In this document: in pieces, positions 7,525 through 16,688 of the stretch
Position numbering within the stretch: position 1 is the first letter of the stretch
Layout of the letters: each line of letters opens with the position of its first letter
Source of the DNA: VBOC01 sp035635475
Lineage (GTDB): Bacteria > Bacteroidota > Ignavibacteria > UBA10030 > SZUA-254
NCBI GenBank assembly: GCA_035635475.1
Contig: DASQAZ010000015.1
Coordinates: 1 to 31,653, forward strand
Direction: 5' to 3'
Length of the DNA stretch: 31,653 nucleotides
Notes under the pieces: generated by a model
Told to the model about the DNA's origin: nothing
Databases searched by the model: none
What the model saw: the letters and a program-made list of their open reading frames with translations, nothing else
Translations under genes and position numbers: made by a program

Positions 7525-10500
7525 GTGAGGTCGTCCCTATTGCTCCCTGCCGCGGTTCTCCTGATAAACCTTTCGATGCCCGCCGTTGCGGGGGGCACAG
7601 GTTTCCCCGGACCGGCAAAAGCCAATTCGTCCGACGCTCGACATTCCGCGCCTGACTCGGGCACTCGATTCCTCCCGTTCCGCCTTCGGATGCTCGGCGT
7701 CCCCCCGCTCTTGAGAAATCAGAATGATCAACATCCCGATTTGAAAATCGAGAATCGGCCGGATCCAACCGCATCCGGAGCCCTCCGGGCTCTTTTCTCC
7801 AACCACAACCGGCCCCTTGTTCCCGGGATTCCCAGGGCCCTTCAGCCAATTCCGTCGACACTCTCCGGACCCCAAAGTTCCGGCCTGCGCCTGGACAGTT
7901 CGGGGACCTCATTGACGGAGAAGTGGGTAGAGCGCTATGCCTCCGGACTCCAGCCCTCGAACGATGTGGCAAACGCGATCGCAATCGACCGGGCGAACCA
8001 CATCTACGTCGCCGGCATCAGCGATGCCACCTACACCGGCGGCGATTATACCGTGGTCAAGTACACGAAGGACGGCGAAACTCTCTGGACGAGCCGCTTT
8101 CAATGCGCTCCCAATTCATACAATGAGCCGACTGCCATCGCCGTAGACACGGCGGAAAATGTCTTCCTCACCGGGTATGGGTACGCATCCTCGCGGAACG
8201 CCGACTGCTTTACGGTCAAGTTCGACAAAAACGGCGCCGAACAGTGGCGGTCAAAATACGGCAACTCCGCCGAGAGCACGGATGTCGCGACGTCAATCGC
8301 CCTCGATGCTGCCGGAAACGTGTATGTCGCCGGGTACAGCTACGGCTCAAGTACCGATTTCGATTATCTTATAATCAAATACGACCGGTCGGGCGCGGAG
8401 CAGTGGGTCGCCCGCTACGACGGCCCGGGTCACGGGGTGGACGTTGCCGCGAAGATCGCGATCGACTTCAGCGGGAACATCTACGTGACCGGTTTCAGCC
8501 AGGGGCTGGGAACCGGGTTCGATTATGCCACCGTGAGCTACACCAATCAAGGAATCGAACGATGGAATGCGCGGTATAACTCGCCCGCAAACGGCGATGA
8601 TGTGGCCGCCGGGCTGGCCGTGGATGGACTGGGGAATGTCGTCGTAACCGGCAGCAGCCGCGGAACGGGTTCCGGATATGACTTTGTCACCGTGAAATAC
8701 TCGACCGGCGGCAGCTCATTGTGGGAGGCCCGCTACAACGGCACGGCGAACGCCGATGATATCGCTTCGGATGTTCAATGCGATCGTCTGGGTAATGTCT
8801 ATGTGACCGGCTCGAGCCGCGGCTCCGGCACACAGGAGGATTTCGCAACCATCAAGTACACCAGGGACGGCGCAGTGAAATGGGTGTCAAGGTTTGACAA
8901 TCTCCTCAACGGACCAGACGTCCCGGTCGCCCTCGCTGTGACCGGACAGGGGGGTGCGGTCATAACCGGCTATTCCCGTTATCACGCCGACTGGAGGGCG
9001 GACTACTCCACGGTGATCTACGATTCGGGCGGGACGATGCTCTCATCCTCCCTCTATAACGGTATCGCGAGCGGAGACGACTTCCCCGCAGGCGTAGTGG
9101 TCGACAGGGATGACAACGCCTTTGTCACAGGCACCAGCGGCGGAAACGCGTTCGACTTTGCCACCGTCGAGTACGTCTCGGATAAAAGCGCGGAATGGCC
9201 CTCGCACTACGCAAGCGGTGCAGGAAGCGATCGTTTGGTGGCGATGACAACGGACCCATCCGGCAATGTCTATGTCACGGGTTCTAATTCCAGAGATGTG
9301 AGAACTCTCAAGTACGACTCCGTCGGGGCACTTCAGTGGGTGGCGATCTTCAGTGCGCTGCGAACGCCCGTAGCCGCAGGACTGGCGGTCGACAAAAGCG
9401 GAAATGTCGCCGTCACCGGCCACGGATTCGGTCCCTCAGGGAGCCTTGACATCATGACCGTCGAATATAATCCGGCGGGAGTGCAGAAGTGGCTTGCGCT
9501 CTACAACGGAGCCGCGTCGGGCGATGACCGTGCGGCTTCGATTGTTGTCGATGACAGCGAGAATGTATACATCACCGGTTCAAGTAATGGCGCGACGGCG
9601 AATGATTACGTCACGATCAAGTACGACGGGCGGGGGAATACGGTTTGGATCGGGCGATACAGCGGCACGACAAACAGGTATGAAGTCCCTGCTGCCCTCG
9701 CGGTCGATAAAGGGGGGAACGTATTCGTGACGGGGACAAGCGTCCGGCCCTCCGGTTCCTATGATTACGCGACGATCAAGTACGGTCCGAACGGAACACA
9801 GCAATGGGTGGCGTACTACGACGGTGCCGGCGGCTCAGATTTTGCCGCCGCCATCGCCCTTGATCGGGATGGCGCAGTCTACGTCACAGGCAAGAGTTTC
9901 GGGATCAACTCGTCGAGCGACTTTGCCACGGTGAAATATGACCCCTCGGGCCGGCAGCAATGGGTTGCGAGATTTGCGGGTGGGGGAGGCGGCGTCGACG
10001 GCGCGAGGGCGATCGCTGTCGACTCCAGGAAGAATGTGTTTGTCACGGGCTTCACCTTCAACCAGCTCACCAGCCTGGATTATGAGACGATCCGGTATGA
10101 CTCGAATGGCATCCAGCAGTGGGCTTCGTGTTACAACGGAAGCGCGGACGGGGTCGACCTCCCCGTCGGTCTGGTGCTCGATCGCCAGGACAATGTGTAT
10201 GTTACCGGAACCAGCTCCGGGGGAGGAACGCGCTCGGATTTCGCCACCGTTTCATACGACGCCCGGGGAGTGCAGCGATGGGTCAAGCGGTACAACGGAT
10301 CGGCCAATTTGGACGACCAGGCGGCCGCGATTGCAATCGATTCCGGCGGCGGTATCTACGCGGCGGGCACGAGCGTTGTCGATTCAGCGGTGAGCTATTT
10401 CGTCATCAGGTATGGTTTCAATGAAGCTCCGGTTTGGCCCGTCCGCTACGAGGGACCCGGCGTGAGCTTCGATGTTGTGGATGATATGGTGGCCGATTCT

Positions 10501-12003
10501 GCGGGGAACGTCTATCTCACCGGTGGGAGTTATAGCCCGGAGAGTTCGATGGATGTGCTGACGATGAAGTACAATGCAGCGGGTACCGTCGAGTGGTCCG
10601 CGCGATACGGAGGCCTGCGTGCGACCTACGAGGAAGGCGTGGCAATCGCCATCGATGGCACAGGAGCTGCTTATGTCACCGGCCTTACCTTTAACTCGGG
10701 CGGCATAACAGACTATCTTACCATAAAGTACACGCCCGGCGGAAGAGAGGAGTGGGTGCGCCAGTTCAACCGGCTGGGGAACGGTTACAATTTCGCCGCG
10801 GCAATCGCCGTTGACCGTGATCGGAATGTTTATGTGACCGGCTACAGCTTCAACGGCAGCTCCTACGACTACACGACACTCAAGTACGGCCCGGACGGCA
10901 CTCTTCTGTGGACACCCGGCGGCTACGTAACGTATGACGGACCCGCGGGCGGGGACGATATCGCGGTGGCCATGGTCGTCGACAGCAGCAGCGACGTCTA
11001 CGTGACGGGGTACAGCCGCGGCACCGGCACCTCATACGATTACGCGACGATCAAGTACTCGAGCGGAGGCGTCCGGGAATGGGTCGCTCGGTACAACGGA
11101 CCCACGGGAGGCGACGACCGCCCGGCCGCCATAGCCCTCGACTCCGCCGGAAATGTCTACGTAACCGGGACGAGCCAGGACACATTCTACAACCAATGCG
11201 CGACGGTCGCCTACACCCCCGGGGGAGACCAGAAGTGGGCGGCCCGCTACAGTTCGGGGAAACGGAACTCTGACGAAGCGGTGGCGATCGCTGTCGACGG
11301 GGGGAGAAATGTTTACGTCGCCGGTAATGGCTTTGATTCAGCGTTCGCGCATTCCGATTTCATAACCGTCAAATACGATTCGACGGGAATGCAGCAGTGG
11401 GTCTCGCGCTACGATGGCGCCTCGCATTCGGAGGATCTTGTCGCCGCGCTCGAGCTTGATCAATCGGGAAACGTCTACGTGACCGGGAAGAGCATGGGCC
11501 CGGACCTGTTGTATGATTACGCAACGGTGATGTACAATTCCCGGGGGCTTTCCCAGTGGGTAGGGCGCTATAAGAGCCCTGCCAACTCATCCGTCGAGGC
11601 AAAGACGGTCCGTCTTGATCATCAGGGGAATGTCTACGTCACCGGGAACGGTTCGGGCTACCGGTGGAAAGTCATCAATACGATTAAGTATGCTCCGACA
11701 GTCTCGGAGGTCGGCGGGGTTCCCCAGGGGGCTCCTGCCTCATTCCAGGTATTTCAGAATTACCCGAACCCGTTCAACCCGCAGACCACTATTCGCTACG
11801 TGCTGGGCAAACGCTCGCACGTTCGCGTGAGCGTCTACGACCTCCTCGGGCGGGAGATCGGAGTCCTCGTCGATGCCGCTCAAGAGAGCGGGCTCCACAC
11901 CGTTCTTTTTAATTCAGGGGGTTTATCGAGCGGAGCGTATTTCTTCGAGGTACGCAGCACCGGGGGTTACGTAAGCGTAAAAAAAATGATGATCCTTCGA
12001 TAG
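7525..12003 (+). CDS. Giant SBBP-repeat beta-propeller protein with T9SS sorting domain
   Basis: A 1492-residue secreted protein starting at GTG. Residues 1-23 are a signal peptide (SSLLLPAAVLLINL...AVAGG). Residues about 24-130 are a Pro/Ser-rich leader. From about 133 to 1400 run 24 copies of a roughly 52-residue SBBP repeat, each with a core like AIAVDxxGNVYVTGxS, then DYATIKY and QWVARYNG. The final 85 residues form a type A T9SS sorting domain (NYPNPFNPQTTIRYVL, then VYDLLGREI, ending VKKMMILR). SBBP repeats build beta-propellers, so the protein is probably a string of three or four propellers exported via Sec and T9SS. No enzymatic motif was seen; adhesion, matrix or binding roles are possible. 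It has no clear ribosome site, and no terminator was seen after the TAG. Confidence 0.95.
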   Translation: MRSSLLLPAAVLLINLSMPAVAGGTGFPGPAKANSSDARHSAPDSGTRFLPFRLRMLGVPPLLRNQNDQHPDLKIENRPDPTASGALRALFSNHNRPLVPGIPRALQPIPSTLSGPQSSGLRLDSSGTSLTEKWVERYASGLQPSNDVANAIAIDRANHIYVAGISDATYTGGDYTVVKYTKDGETLWTSRFQCAPNSYNEPTAIAVDTAENVFLTGYGYASSRNADCFTVKFDKNGAEQWRSKYGNSAESTDVATSIALDAAGNVYVAGYSYGSSTDFDYLIIKYDRSGAEQWVARYDGPGHGVDVAAKIAIDFSGNIYVTGFSQGLGTGFDYATVSYTNQGIERWNARYNSPANGDDVAAGLAVDGLGNVVVTGSSRGTGSGYDFVTVKYSTGGSSLWEARYNGTANADDIASDVQCDRLGNVYVTGSSRGSGTQEDFATIKYTRDGAVKWVSRFDNLLNGPDVPVALAVTGQGGAVITGYSRYHADWRADYSTVIYDSGGTMLSSSLYNGIASGDDFPAGVVVDRDDNAFVTGTSGGNAFDFATVEYVSDKSAEWPSHYASGAGSDRLVAMTTDPSGNVYVTGSNSRDVRTLKYDSVGALQWVAIFSALRTPVAAGLAVDKSGNVAVTGHGFGPSGSLDIMTVEYNPAGVQKWLALYNGAASGDDRAASIVVDDSENVYITGSSNGATANDYVTIKYDGRGNTVWIGRYSGTTNRYEVPAALAVDKGGNVFVTGTSVRPSGSYDYATIKYGPNGTQQWVAYYDGAGGSDFAAAIALDRDGAVYVTGKSFGINSSSDFATVKYDPSGRQQWVARFAGGGGGVDGARAIAVDSRKNVFVTGFTFNQLTSLDYETIRYDSNGIQQWASCYNGSADGVDLPVGLVLDRQDNVYVTGTSSGGGTRSDFATVSYDARGVQRWVKRYNGSANLDDQAAAIAIDSGGGIYAAGTSVVDSAVSYFVIRYGFNEAPVWPVRYEGPGVSFDVVDDMVADSAGNVYLTGGSYSPESSMDVLTMKYNAAGTVEWSARYGGLRATYEEGVAIAIDGTGAAYVTGLTFNSGGITDYLTIKYTPGGREEWVRQFNRLGNGYNFAAAIAVDRDRNVYVTGYSFNGSSYDYTTLKYGPDGTLLWTPGGYVTYDGPAGGDDIAVAMVVDSSSDVYVTGYSRGTGTSYDYATIKYSSGGVREWVARYNGPTGGDDRPAAIALDSAGNVYVTGTSQDTFYNQCATVAYTPGGDQKWAARYSSGKRNSDEAVAIAVDGGRNVYVAGNGFDSAFAHSDFITVKYDSTGMQQWVSRYDGASHSEDLVAALELDQSGNVYVTGKSMGPDLLYDYATVMYNSRGLSQWVGRYKSPANSSVEAKTVRLDHQGNVYVTGNGSGYRWKVINTIKYAPTVSEVGGVPQGAPASFQVFQNYPNPFNPQTTIRYVLGKRSHVRVSVYDLLGREIGVLVDAAQESGLHTVLFNSGGLSSGAYFFEVRSTGGYVSVKKMMILR
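7921..11690 (+). repeat. 24 tandem SBBP repeats encoded in one gene
   Basis: The protein-level period is about 52 residues (about 156 bases). DNA identity between units is modest because codons have drifted while the D-x-x-G-N-V-Y-V-T-G core is kept. Units 7 (AVTGQGGAVITG) and 16 (GGGIYAAG) are the most divergent, and the unit near 9240-9350 is shorter than the others. The drift suggests old duplications rather than recent expansion. Confidence 0.85.
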
Positions 12004-12060
12004 GAAGGAATTTTGAAACATTTCTCCCCTCGCCGCGCGGACGGCCGAGCCGGAAACTGA

Positions 12061-12089
12061 TTGACTTTCAAGGAAATTAGCCTTATATT
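12061..12089 (+). promoter_or_regulatory. Sigma-70-like promoter for the secD operon
   Basis: TTGACT (12061-12066), 17 bases, TATATT (12084-12089). The predicted start is near 12096, about 42 bases before the GTG of secD. The remainder of the 134-base gap after the SBBP gene holds nothing else recognisable. Confidence 0.75.
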
Positions 12090-12137
12090 TTGCATTCCCA
12101 ATTCCACGTTCCCGATTAAGGAGTTCATAAGCCCTTC

Positions 12138-14039
12138 GTGAAGAAAAACCGCGGTCGAGTTATCTTTATCGTCATTTCCGTCCTCCTCTCGCTCTACTTC
12201 CTCTACCCGACTTTTAAGGATTACAGGTTCTCACAGCAACTGCGAAACCTGCGCGGTGAGGACAGCGCAAAGTTCGTGGAGGCGCACGATAAGGAGATCC
12301 GGGATGCCCGCCAGAACCGCATCAAGCTGGGGCTTGACCTCCAGGGCGGCATGCGGGTGGTGCTCGAGGTCAACGTTTTTAAGCTGCTCGAGGACCTCGC
12401 GAAGAACAAGGACGATGCCTTCAAGTCGATACTCGACGAGGTGCGGGCCGCAGCGCAAAATTCGGATCTGGATCTGATCGACCTCCTGCGCCAGAAATTT
12501 GCGGAGAAGCAGGTCCGGCTGAGCAGGTACTATGGAAGCTTCCGCGACAGCGACGACGACGTGGTGAAGCGCCTCCGTGATGAATCCAGCAGCGCAATCG
12601 ACCGGGCGATGGAGATCGTCCGCAATCGCGTCGACCAGTACGGAGTATCGGAGCCGTCGATCCAGAAACAGGGCGCGAGGCGAATCATCGTCGAGCTGCC
12701 CGGGGTCAGCAAGGATGCCGAAGTGCGGCAGCTCCTGCAGGGAACCGCGCTTCTTGAGTTCAAACTCCTGATCGACCCCGAAATCGCGCTGAAGGTCTAT
12801 GAATCGGTCGACAAGGCTCTGGGCGGCAAGCCCATGAACGATACCACCAAGTCCGACACATCCGGAACCGATACGAGCGCAACTGTCGCAGCAGCCGACA
12901 CCGCGAAAAGCGTCGACACATCGCTTGTTCCCCTGCCCGAAGAACAAATGAAGGCGCAGGAGAAGGAGAAAAAGGACCATCCCTTCTTCGCGCTCGCGAA
13001 CCCATTTCAGCAAGAGAACCAGGCCTGGAACGGCCAGCTCTATTCATCCGAGGAGGATCGGGCGAAGGTCATGCAAATCCTCTCCCGGCCGGATATCCGG
13101 AGACTTCTCCCCTCCGACATGGCGTTTGTCTGGTCGGCCAAACCGGCATTCACCGCCGAAGGGAGAAAATTCTATTCACTCTACGCCGTGAAAAAGCAGG
13201 CGGAACTGACCGGCGGAGTCATCGTGAACGCCCGCGCCACCATCGACCCGCAGTACAACACTCCGGTCGTCAACATGGAGATGAATAGCGAAGGCGCGCG
13301 CGATTGGGCGCGAATTACCGGCGCCAATATCAAGAAACGGGTCGCCATCATCATGGACAACGCCGTCTTCTCCGCGCCGGTGGTCCAGACCAAGATCACG
13401 GGGGGGAATTCCCAGATCACCGGAATGGAAAGCGTCGAAGAGGCGAAGCTGCTGGAGATCGTGCTGAAGGCGGGAGCGCTCCCGGCGCCGGTCGAGATTG
13501 TTCAGCAGGCAACCGTCGGCCCATCGCTGGGCGAAGACTCCATTCGTCAGGGAGTCTGGTCTGCCGGGCTTGCGCTGGGACTGACCATGGCGTTCATGAT
13601 CTTCTATTATGGCACGGGGGGATTGATGGCAGACATCGCGCTCCTGCTCAATGTCATCTTCGTGCTCGGCGTCCTCGCGGGGTTCAAGGGAACACTCACA
13701 CTCCCTGGAATCGCCGGGGTCATCCTGACCGTGGCGATTGCCGTGGATGCGAACGTGCTCATTTTCGAGCGCATCCGGGAGGAGGCGGTGACGGGAAAGA
13801 CACTGATGGCGGCGATCGACGCGGGTTATACACGCGCGTTCAAGGGAGCCATTTTCGACGCGAACCTGACTGCGTTCATCACCGGGGTGATCCTGTATCA
13901 ATTCGGAACCGGGCCGGTCCAGGGGTTCGCGCTCACGCTCATGATTGGCATCGTCGCCAGCGTATTCAGCGCCGTCGTCGTCAGCCGGGTCATCATCGAG
14001 ATTCTGATTGAACGCGGCAAGCATGTCAGTTTTGGTTAA
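12138..14039 (+). CDS. secD: Protein translocase subunit SecD
   Basis: A 633-residue SecD, close to the E. coli length of 615. With SecF it forms the proton-driven accessory complex that pulls proteins through SecYEG from the periplasmic side. Visible are the first membrane helix (about 8-24), the LGLDLQGG motif (64-71), the P1 domain, then the membrane block from about 472 with LTLPGIAGVILT (520-531) and DANVLIFERIREE (537-549), whose Asp537 corresponds to the proton-path aspartate. A Thr/Ser/Asp-rich stretch at about 231-285 enlarges P1. The start is GTG; an AAGGAG sits about 14 bases before it, further than ideal. secF follows after 17 bases. The many Sec-dependent T9SS substrates nearby fit its role. 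Confidence 0.98.
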   Translation: MKKNRGRVIFIVISVLLSLYFLYPTFKDYRFSQQLRNLRGEDSAKFVEAHDKEIRDARQNRIKLGLDLQGGMRVVLEVNVFKLLEDLAKNKDDAFKSILDEVRAAAQNSDLDLIDLLRQKFAEKQVRLSRYYGSFRDSDDDVVKRLRDESSSAIDRAMEIVRNRVDQYGVSEPSIQKQGARRIIVELPGVSKDAEVRQLLQGTALLEFKLLIDPEIALKVYESVDKALGGKPMNDTTKSDTSGTDTSATVAAADTAKSVDTSLVPLPEEQMKAQEKEKKDHPFFALANPFQQENQAWNGQLYSSEEDRAKVMQILSRPDIRRLLPSDMAFVWSAKPAFTAEGRKFYSLYAVKKQAELTGGVIVNARATIDPQYNTPVVNMEMNSEGARDWARITGANIKKRVAIIMDNAVFSAPVVQTKITGGNSQITGMESVEEAKLLEIVLKAGALPAPVEIVQQATVGPSLGEDSIRQGVWSAGLALGLTMAFMIFYYGTGGLMADIALLLNVIFVLGVLAGFKGTLTLPGIAGVILTVAIAVDANVLIFERIREEAVTGKTLMAAIDAGYTRAFKGAIFDANLTAFITGVILYQFGTGPVQGFALTLMIGIVASVFSAVVVSRVIIEILIERGKHVSFG

Positions 14040-14056
14040 CACCAAGGAGCGGCTGA

Positions 14057-15025
14057 ATGCGATTCTTCGGTAAAACAACGATCGATTTCATGGGGAAGCG
14101 CAAGATGTGGTACACCATTTCGGCGGCCGTCATCTTGGCAGGGATCGTATCGCTTTCTATTAAGGGATTCCATTTCGGGATCGATTTCAAAGGCGGAACG
14201 GAGATGATCATTCAGTTCCGCCAGCCGACGGACGTCGGGAAGATTCGCGCAATGATGGACCAGGCCGGCTTCCCCCGCTCGGAGATCAAGGCGTACGGCG
14301 GGCCGAACACGATCCTGTTGCGGACCGAAATGCAGGGGGAAGGAACCTCGGTCGGCGACAAAATCCGGTCGTCGCTCCAGCAGACCTTTCCCGAGGACGC
14401 CCCGAGGATTCTTCAGGAGCAGAAAATCGGGCCCAAGGTCGGGGCCGAATTGCGCCGGAACGCATTTCTGGCCGTGATTTCCTCCCTCGTTGCGATGGGG
14501 CTTTACGTCGCGTTCCGGTTTAAATTCATCTACGGCGTCGGAGCCATTGTTGCGCTCTTCCACGACGTCATGGTCGCCCTCGGCGCCGTGTCGATCCTCG
14601 ACGGGATCACCCAGTACACGAACTTCGAGATCGACCAGAACATGATTGCGGCCTTCCTGACCATCATCGGTCTCTCGATGAACGACACCGTCGTCATCTT
14701 CGACCGGATCCGCGAAAACCAGAAGGTCTACCGCTCGATGGGCTTGATGGAGCTTATTAATAAAAGCCTGAACGAGACGCTCAGCCGGACGATCATCACC
14801 TCGGGGACCGTCTTCGTCATCACGACGATTCTGTTTTTCCTGGGCGGAGAGGTAAACAGGGGCTTCGCCTTCGCGCTGACGATCGGCATCCTCACGGGAA
14901 CGTACTCGTCGATTTACATCGCCAGCGCCATCGTTCTCGACTATACCAATTACAAGGAAAGAAAGAAACAACGGCCGATCGTCCCGGAAAAAATTTCGTA
15001 TGAAGCTGTCAACCAGGGAAGCTGA
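14057..15025 (+). CDS. secF: Protein translocase subunit SecF
   Basis: A 322-residue SecF, essentially the E. coli length (323). The first helix (about 18-36) is followed by the diagnostic GIDFKGGTEM (41-50), the periplasmic domain, and five further helices including the conserved GLSMNDTVVIFDRIREN segment near residue 210. AAGGAG at 14044-14049 lies 7 bases before the ATG, a strong ribosome site. The last 26 bases overlap the start of the STAS-domain gene. Confidence 0.98.
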   Translation: MRFFGKTTIDFMGKRKMWYTISAAVILAGIVSLSIKGFHFGIDFKGGTEMIIQFRQPTDVGKIRAMMDQAGFPRSEIKAYGGPNTILLRTEMQGEGTSVGDKIRSSLQQTFPEDAPRILQEQKIGPKVGAELRRNAFLAVISSLVAMGLYVAFRFKFIYGVGAIVALFHDVMVALGAVSILDGITQYTNFEIDQNMIAAFLTIIGLSMNDTVVIFDRIRENQKVYRSMGLMELINKSLNETLSRTIITSGTVFVITTILFFLGGEVNRGFAFALTIGILTGTYSSIYIASAIVLDYTNYKERKKQRPIVPEKISYEAVNQGS

Positions 15026-15341
15026 GGGGATTACCATCATCGGGCTCGACGGGAGCGTCCTGGGAGGGCCGGACGCGACTGTCCTGAACGAGACTCTCCA
15101 CAAGCTTGTGGAAAAGAACAAGAAAAAGGTCCTCCTCGACCTTTCCGGCGTTCAGACGATGAACAGCTCGGGCCTGAGCATGCTCATCGCCGCCCTGACG
15201 ACCATTCGCAATGCCGGCGGGGACTTAAAGCTCGCCGCCGCGTCCAGGAAAATCGAGAGCCTGCTCGTAATCACGAAATTGATCACCGTCTTCGAGCTCC
15301 ACCCGACGGTGAAGAAGGCAATGGCAAGCTTTGGCGAGTAG
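15000..15341 (+). CDS. STAS-domain anti-sigma factor antagonist
   Basis: A 113-residue single-domain protein of the SpoIIAA/RsbV family. In these partner-switching systems the antagonist binds an anti-sigma kinase and is inactivated by phosphorylation of a serine in a DSSG-type loop. Here the loop reads MNSSGLSML (54-62), so Ser56 or Ser57 is the predicted phosphosite, preceded by the strand KVLLDLSGV (43-51). The gene starts inside secF (26-base overlap), so the two are translationally linked. No RsbW-like kinase or PP2C phosphatase is encoded nearby. An intrinsic terminator follows 25 bases after the stop codon. The target sigma factor or other partner cannot be told from the window. Confidence 0.9.
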   Translation: MKLSTREAEGITIIGLDGSVLGGPDATVLNETLHKLVEKNKKKVLLDLSGVQTMNSSGLSMLIAALTTIRNAGGDLKLAAASRKIESLLVITKLITVFELHPTVKKAMASFGE

Positions 15342-15366
15342 ACGCCGCCATCCGAGCCCGAACCCG

Positions 15367-15400
15367 ACTCCGATGGGACGCTGAATCTCATCGGAGTTTT
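15367..15400 (+). terminator. Intrinsic terminator or attenuator just before purA
   Basis: ACTCCGATG (15367-15375) pairs perfectly with CATCGGAGT (15389-15397) to give a 9-base-pair stem around a 13-base loop, followed by a run ending in TTTT (15397-15400). It lies only 12 bases before the purA start. Either it ends the secDF-STAS transcript, or it is read through and controls purA. Confidence 0.7.
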
Positions 15401-15411
15401 AATGTGAGCCC

Positions 15412-16683
15412 ATGCCGGTCCAGGTGATTGTGGGCGCCCAGTGGGGCGACGAGGGAAAGGGAAAGATCGTCGACCACCTGAGCGCGAAGATCGACATCGT
15501 GGCGCGATACCAGGGGGGAGCAAACGCCGGGCACACCGTGGTCATCGGCGAGCAAGAGGTCGTCCTCCACCTGATTCCGTCCGGCATCTTCCATCCTCAC
15601 GTCACCTGCGTCATCGGCAACGGCGTGGTCATCGATCCGATCGCCCTCATGTCGGAAATCGAACAGCTCCGGAAGCTGAACGTCGACACAGCCGGGCGGC
15701 TGCTCATCAGCCATAACGCCCACCTCATCATGCCTTACCACAAGCTCCTCGATTCGATCCGCGAGCAGACTTCGGAGCCCATCGGCACGACCGGCCGGGG
15801 GATCGGCCCGGCGTACATCGACAAGTTCATGCGTGTGGGAATCAGGATCGTCGACCTCCTCAATCGCGACGTCTTCGTCGCGAAGCTGAGGCGCAATATC
15901 GACGAGAAAAACCAGATCCTGAAGAAAATTTACGGCGAGACCGAGCTGGATGTCGATAAAATCGTCTGCGAGTACGAGGAATTCGACCATAAGATCGATC
16001 CCTACGTCACGGACACGGTCGTGTACCTGAACGGCGCTTTGGGCGCAAAACGGATCCTGGCCGAAGGCGCCCAGGGAGCGCTCCTCGACATCGACCACGG
16101 CACCTACCCGTTCGTTACCTCCTCGAGCCCGACCAGCGGGGGCGCCTGCACCGGACTCGGGATCCCTCCCACCTCCATCACCGCCGTCCTCGGGGTCGTG
16201 AAGGCGTACTCCACCCGCGTGGGCAACGGCCCGTTTCCCACGGAGCTTGGGGAGGAGGCGGCCGGCCAGTTAAGAAGCATCGGCGGTGAATACGGCGCGA
16301 CCACCGGCCGGCCGAGGCGCTGCGGATGGTTCGATGCCGTGAGCGTCCGGCATTCCGTCGCCGTGAACGGAATCGGGGAGATCGCCGTTACAAAGCTCGA
16401 CGTTCTCGATTCCTTCGAACAAATCCGCGTGTGCACCTCCTACCGGCTCGGTGAAAAGACGATGAAACATTTCCCGACGGATGCCGCCACCCTTCAATCG
16501 GTCGAACCGCACTACGAGACGTTCGATGGATGGAAGATTTCCGTCGCGGGCGCGAGAAAGTATGCTGATCTGCCTTCGAACGCCCGGAAATATGTCGAAG
16601 CCCTCGGCGAGCTCACCGGTACGCGCGTCGGCGTGATCTCCGTGGGCGCGCGCCGCGACCAGACCATCGTCCGCGGGGACTAA
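15412..16683 (+). CDS. purA: Adenylosuccinate synthetase
   Basis: The 423-residue enzyme joins IMP and aspartate using GTP to form adenylosuccinate, the first committed step to AMP (E. coli PurA: 432 residues). The GTP loop GDEGKGKIVD (12-21) includes catalytic Asp13, and GHT (40-42) gives catalytic His41. Also present are TTGRGIGPAY, EGAQGALLDIDHG, PTELGEE, TGRPRRCGWFDAV and TKLDVLD. There is no clear ribosome site before the ATG, and a terminator-like hairpin ends 11 bases upstream. The histidine-kinase gene begins 5 bases after the stop, so those two are probably co-transcribed. Confidence 0.98.
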   Translation: MPVQVIVGAQWGDEGKGKIVDHLSAKIDIVARYQGGANAGHTVVIGEQEVVLHLIPSGIFHPHVTCVIGNGVVIDPIALMSEIEQLRKLNVDTAGRLLISHNAHLIMPYHKLLDSIREQTSEPIGTTGRGIGPAYIDKFMRVGIRIVDLLNRDVFVAKLRRNIDEKNQILKKIYGETELDVDKIVCEYEEFDHKIDPYVTDTVVYLNGALGAKRILAEGAQGALLDIDHGTYPFVTSSSPTSGGACTGLGIPPTSITAVLGVVKAYSTRVGNGPFPTELGEEAAGQLRSIGGEYGATTGRPRRCGWFDAVSVRHSVAVNGIGEIAVTKLDVLDSFEQIRVCTSYRLGEKTMKHFPTDAATLQSVEPHYETFDGWKISVAGARKYADLPSNARKYVEALGELTGTRVGVISVGARRDQTIVRGD

Positions 16684-16688
16684 AGGGA

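Noticed and set aside
7921..11690. Regular short repeats in the large gene considered as a DNA-level satellite
   Set aside because: The periodicity is in the protein; nucleotide units have diverged at synonymous sites and keep the reading frame throughout.
14036..15121. A 361-codon minus-strand frame opposite secF
   Set aside because: Its composition mirrors secF codons (Asp/Arg-rich) and it has no family match; secF is unambiguous.
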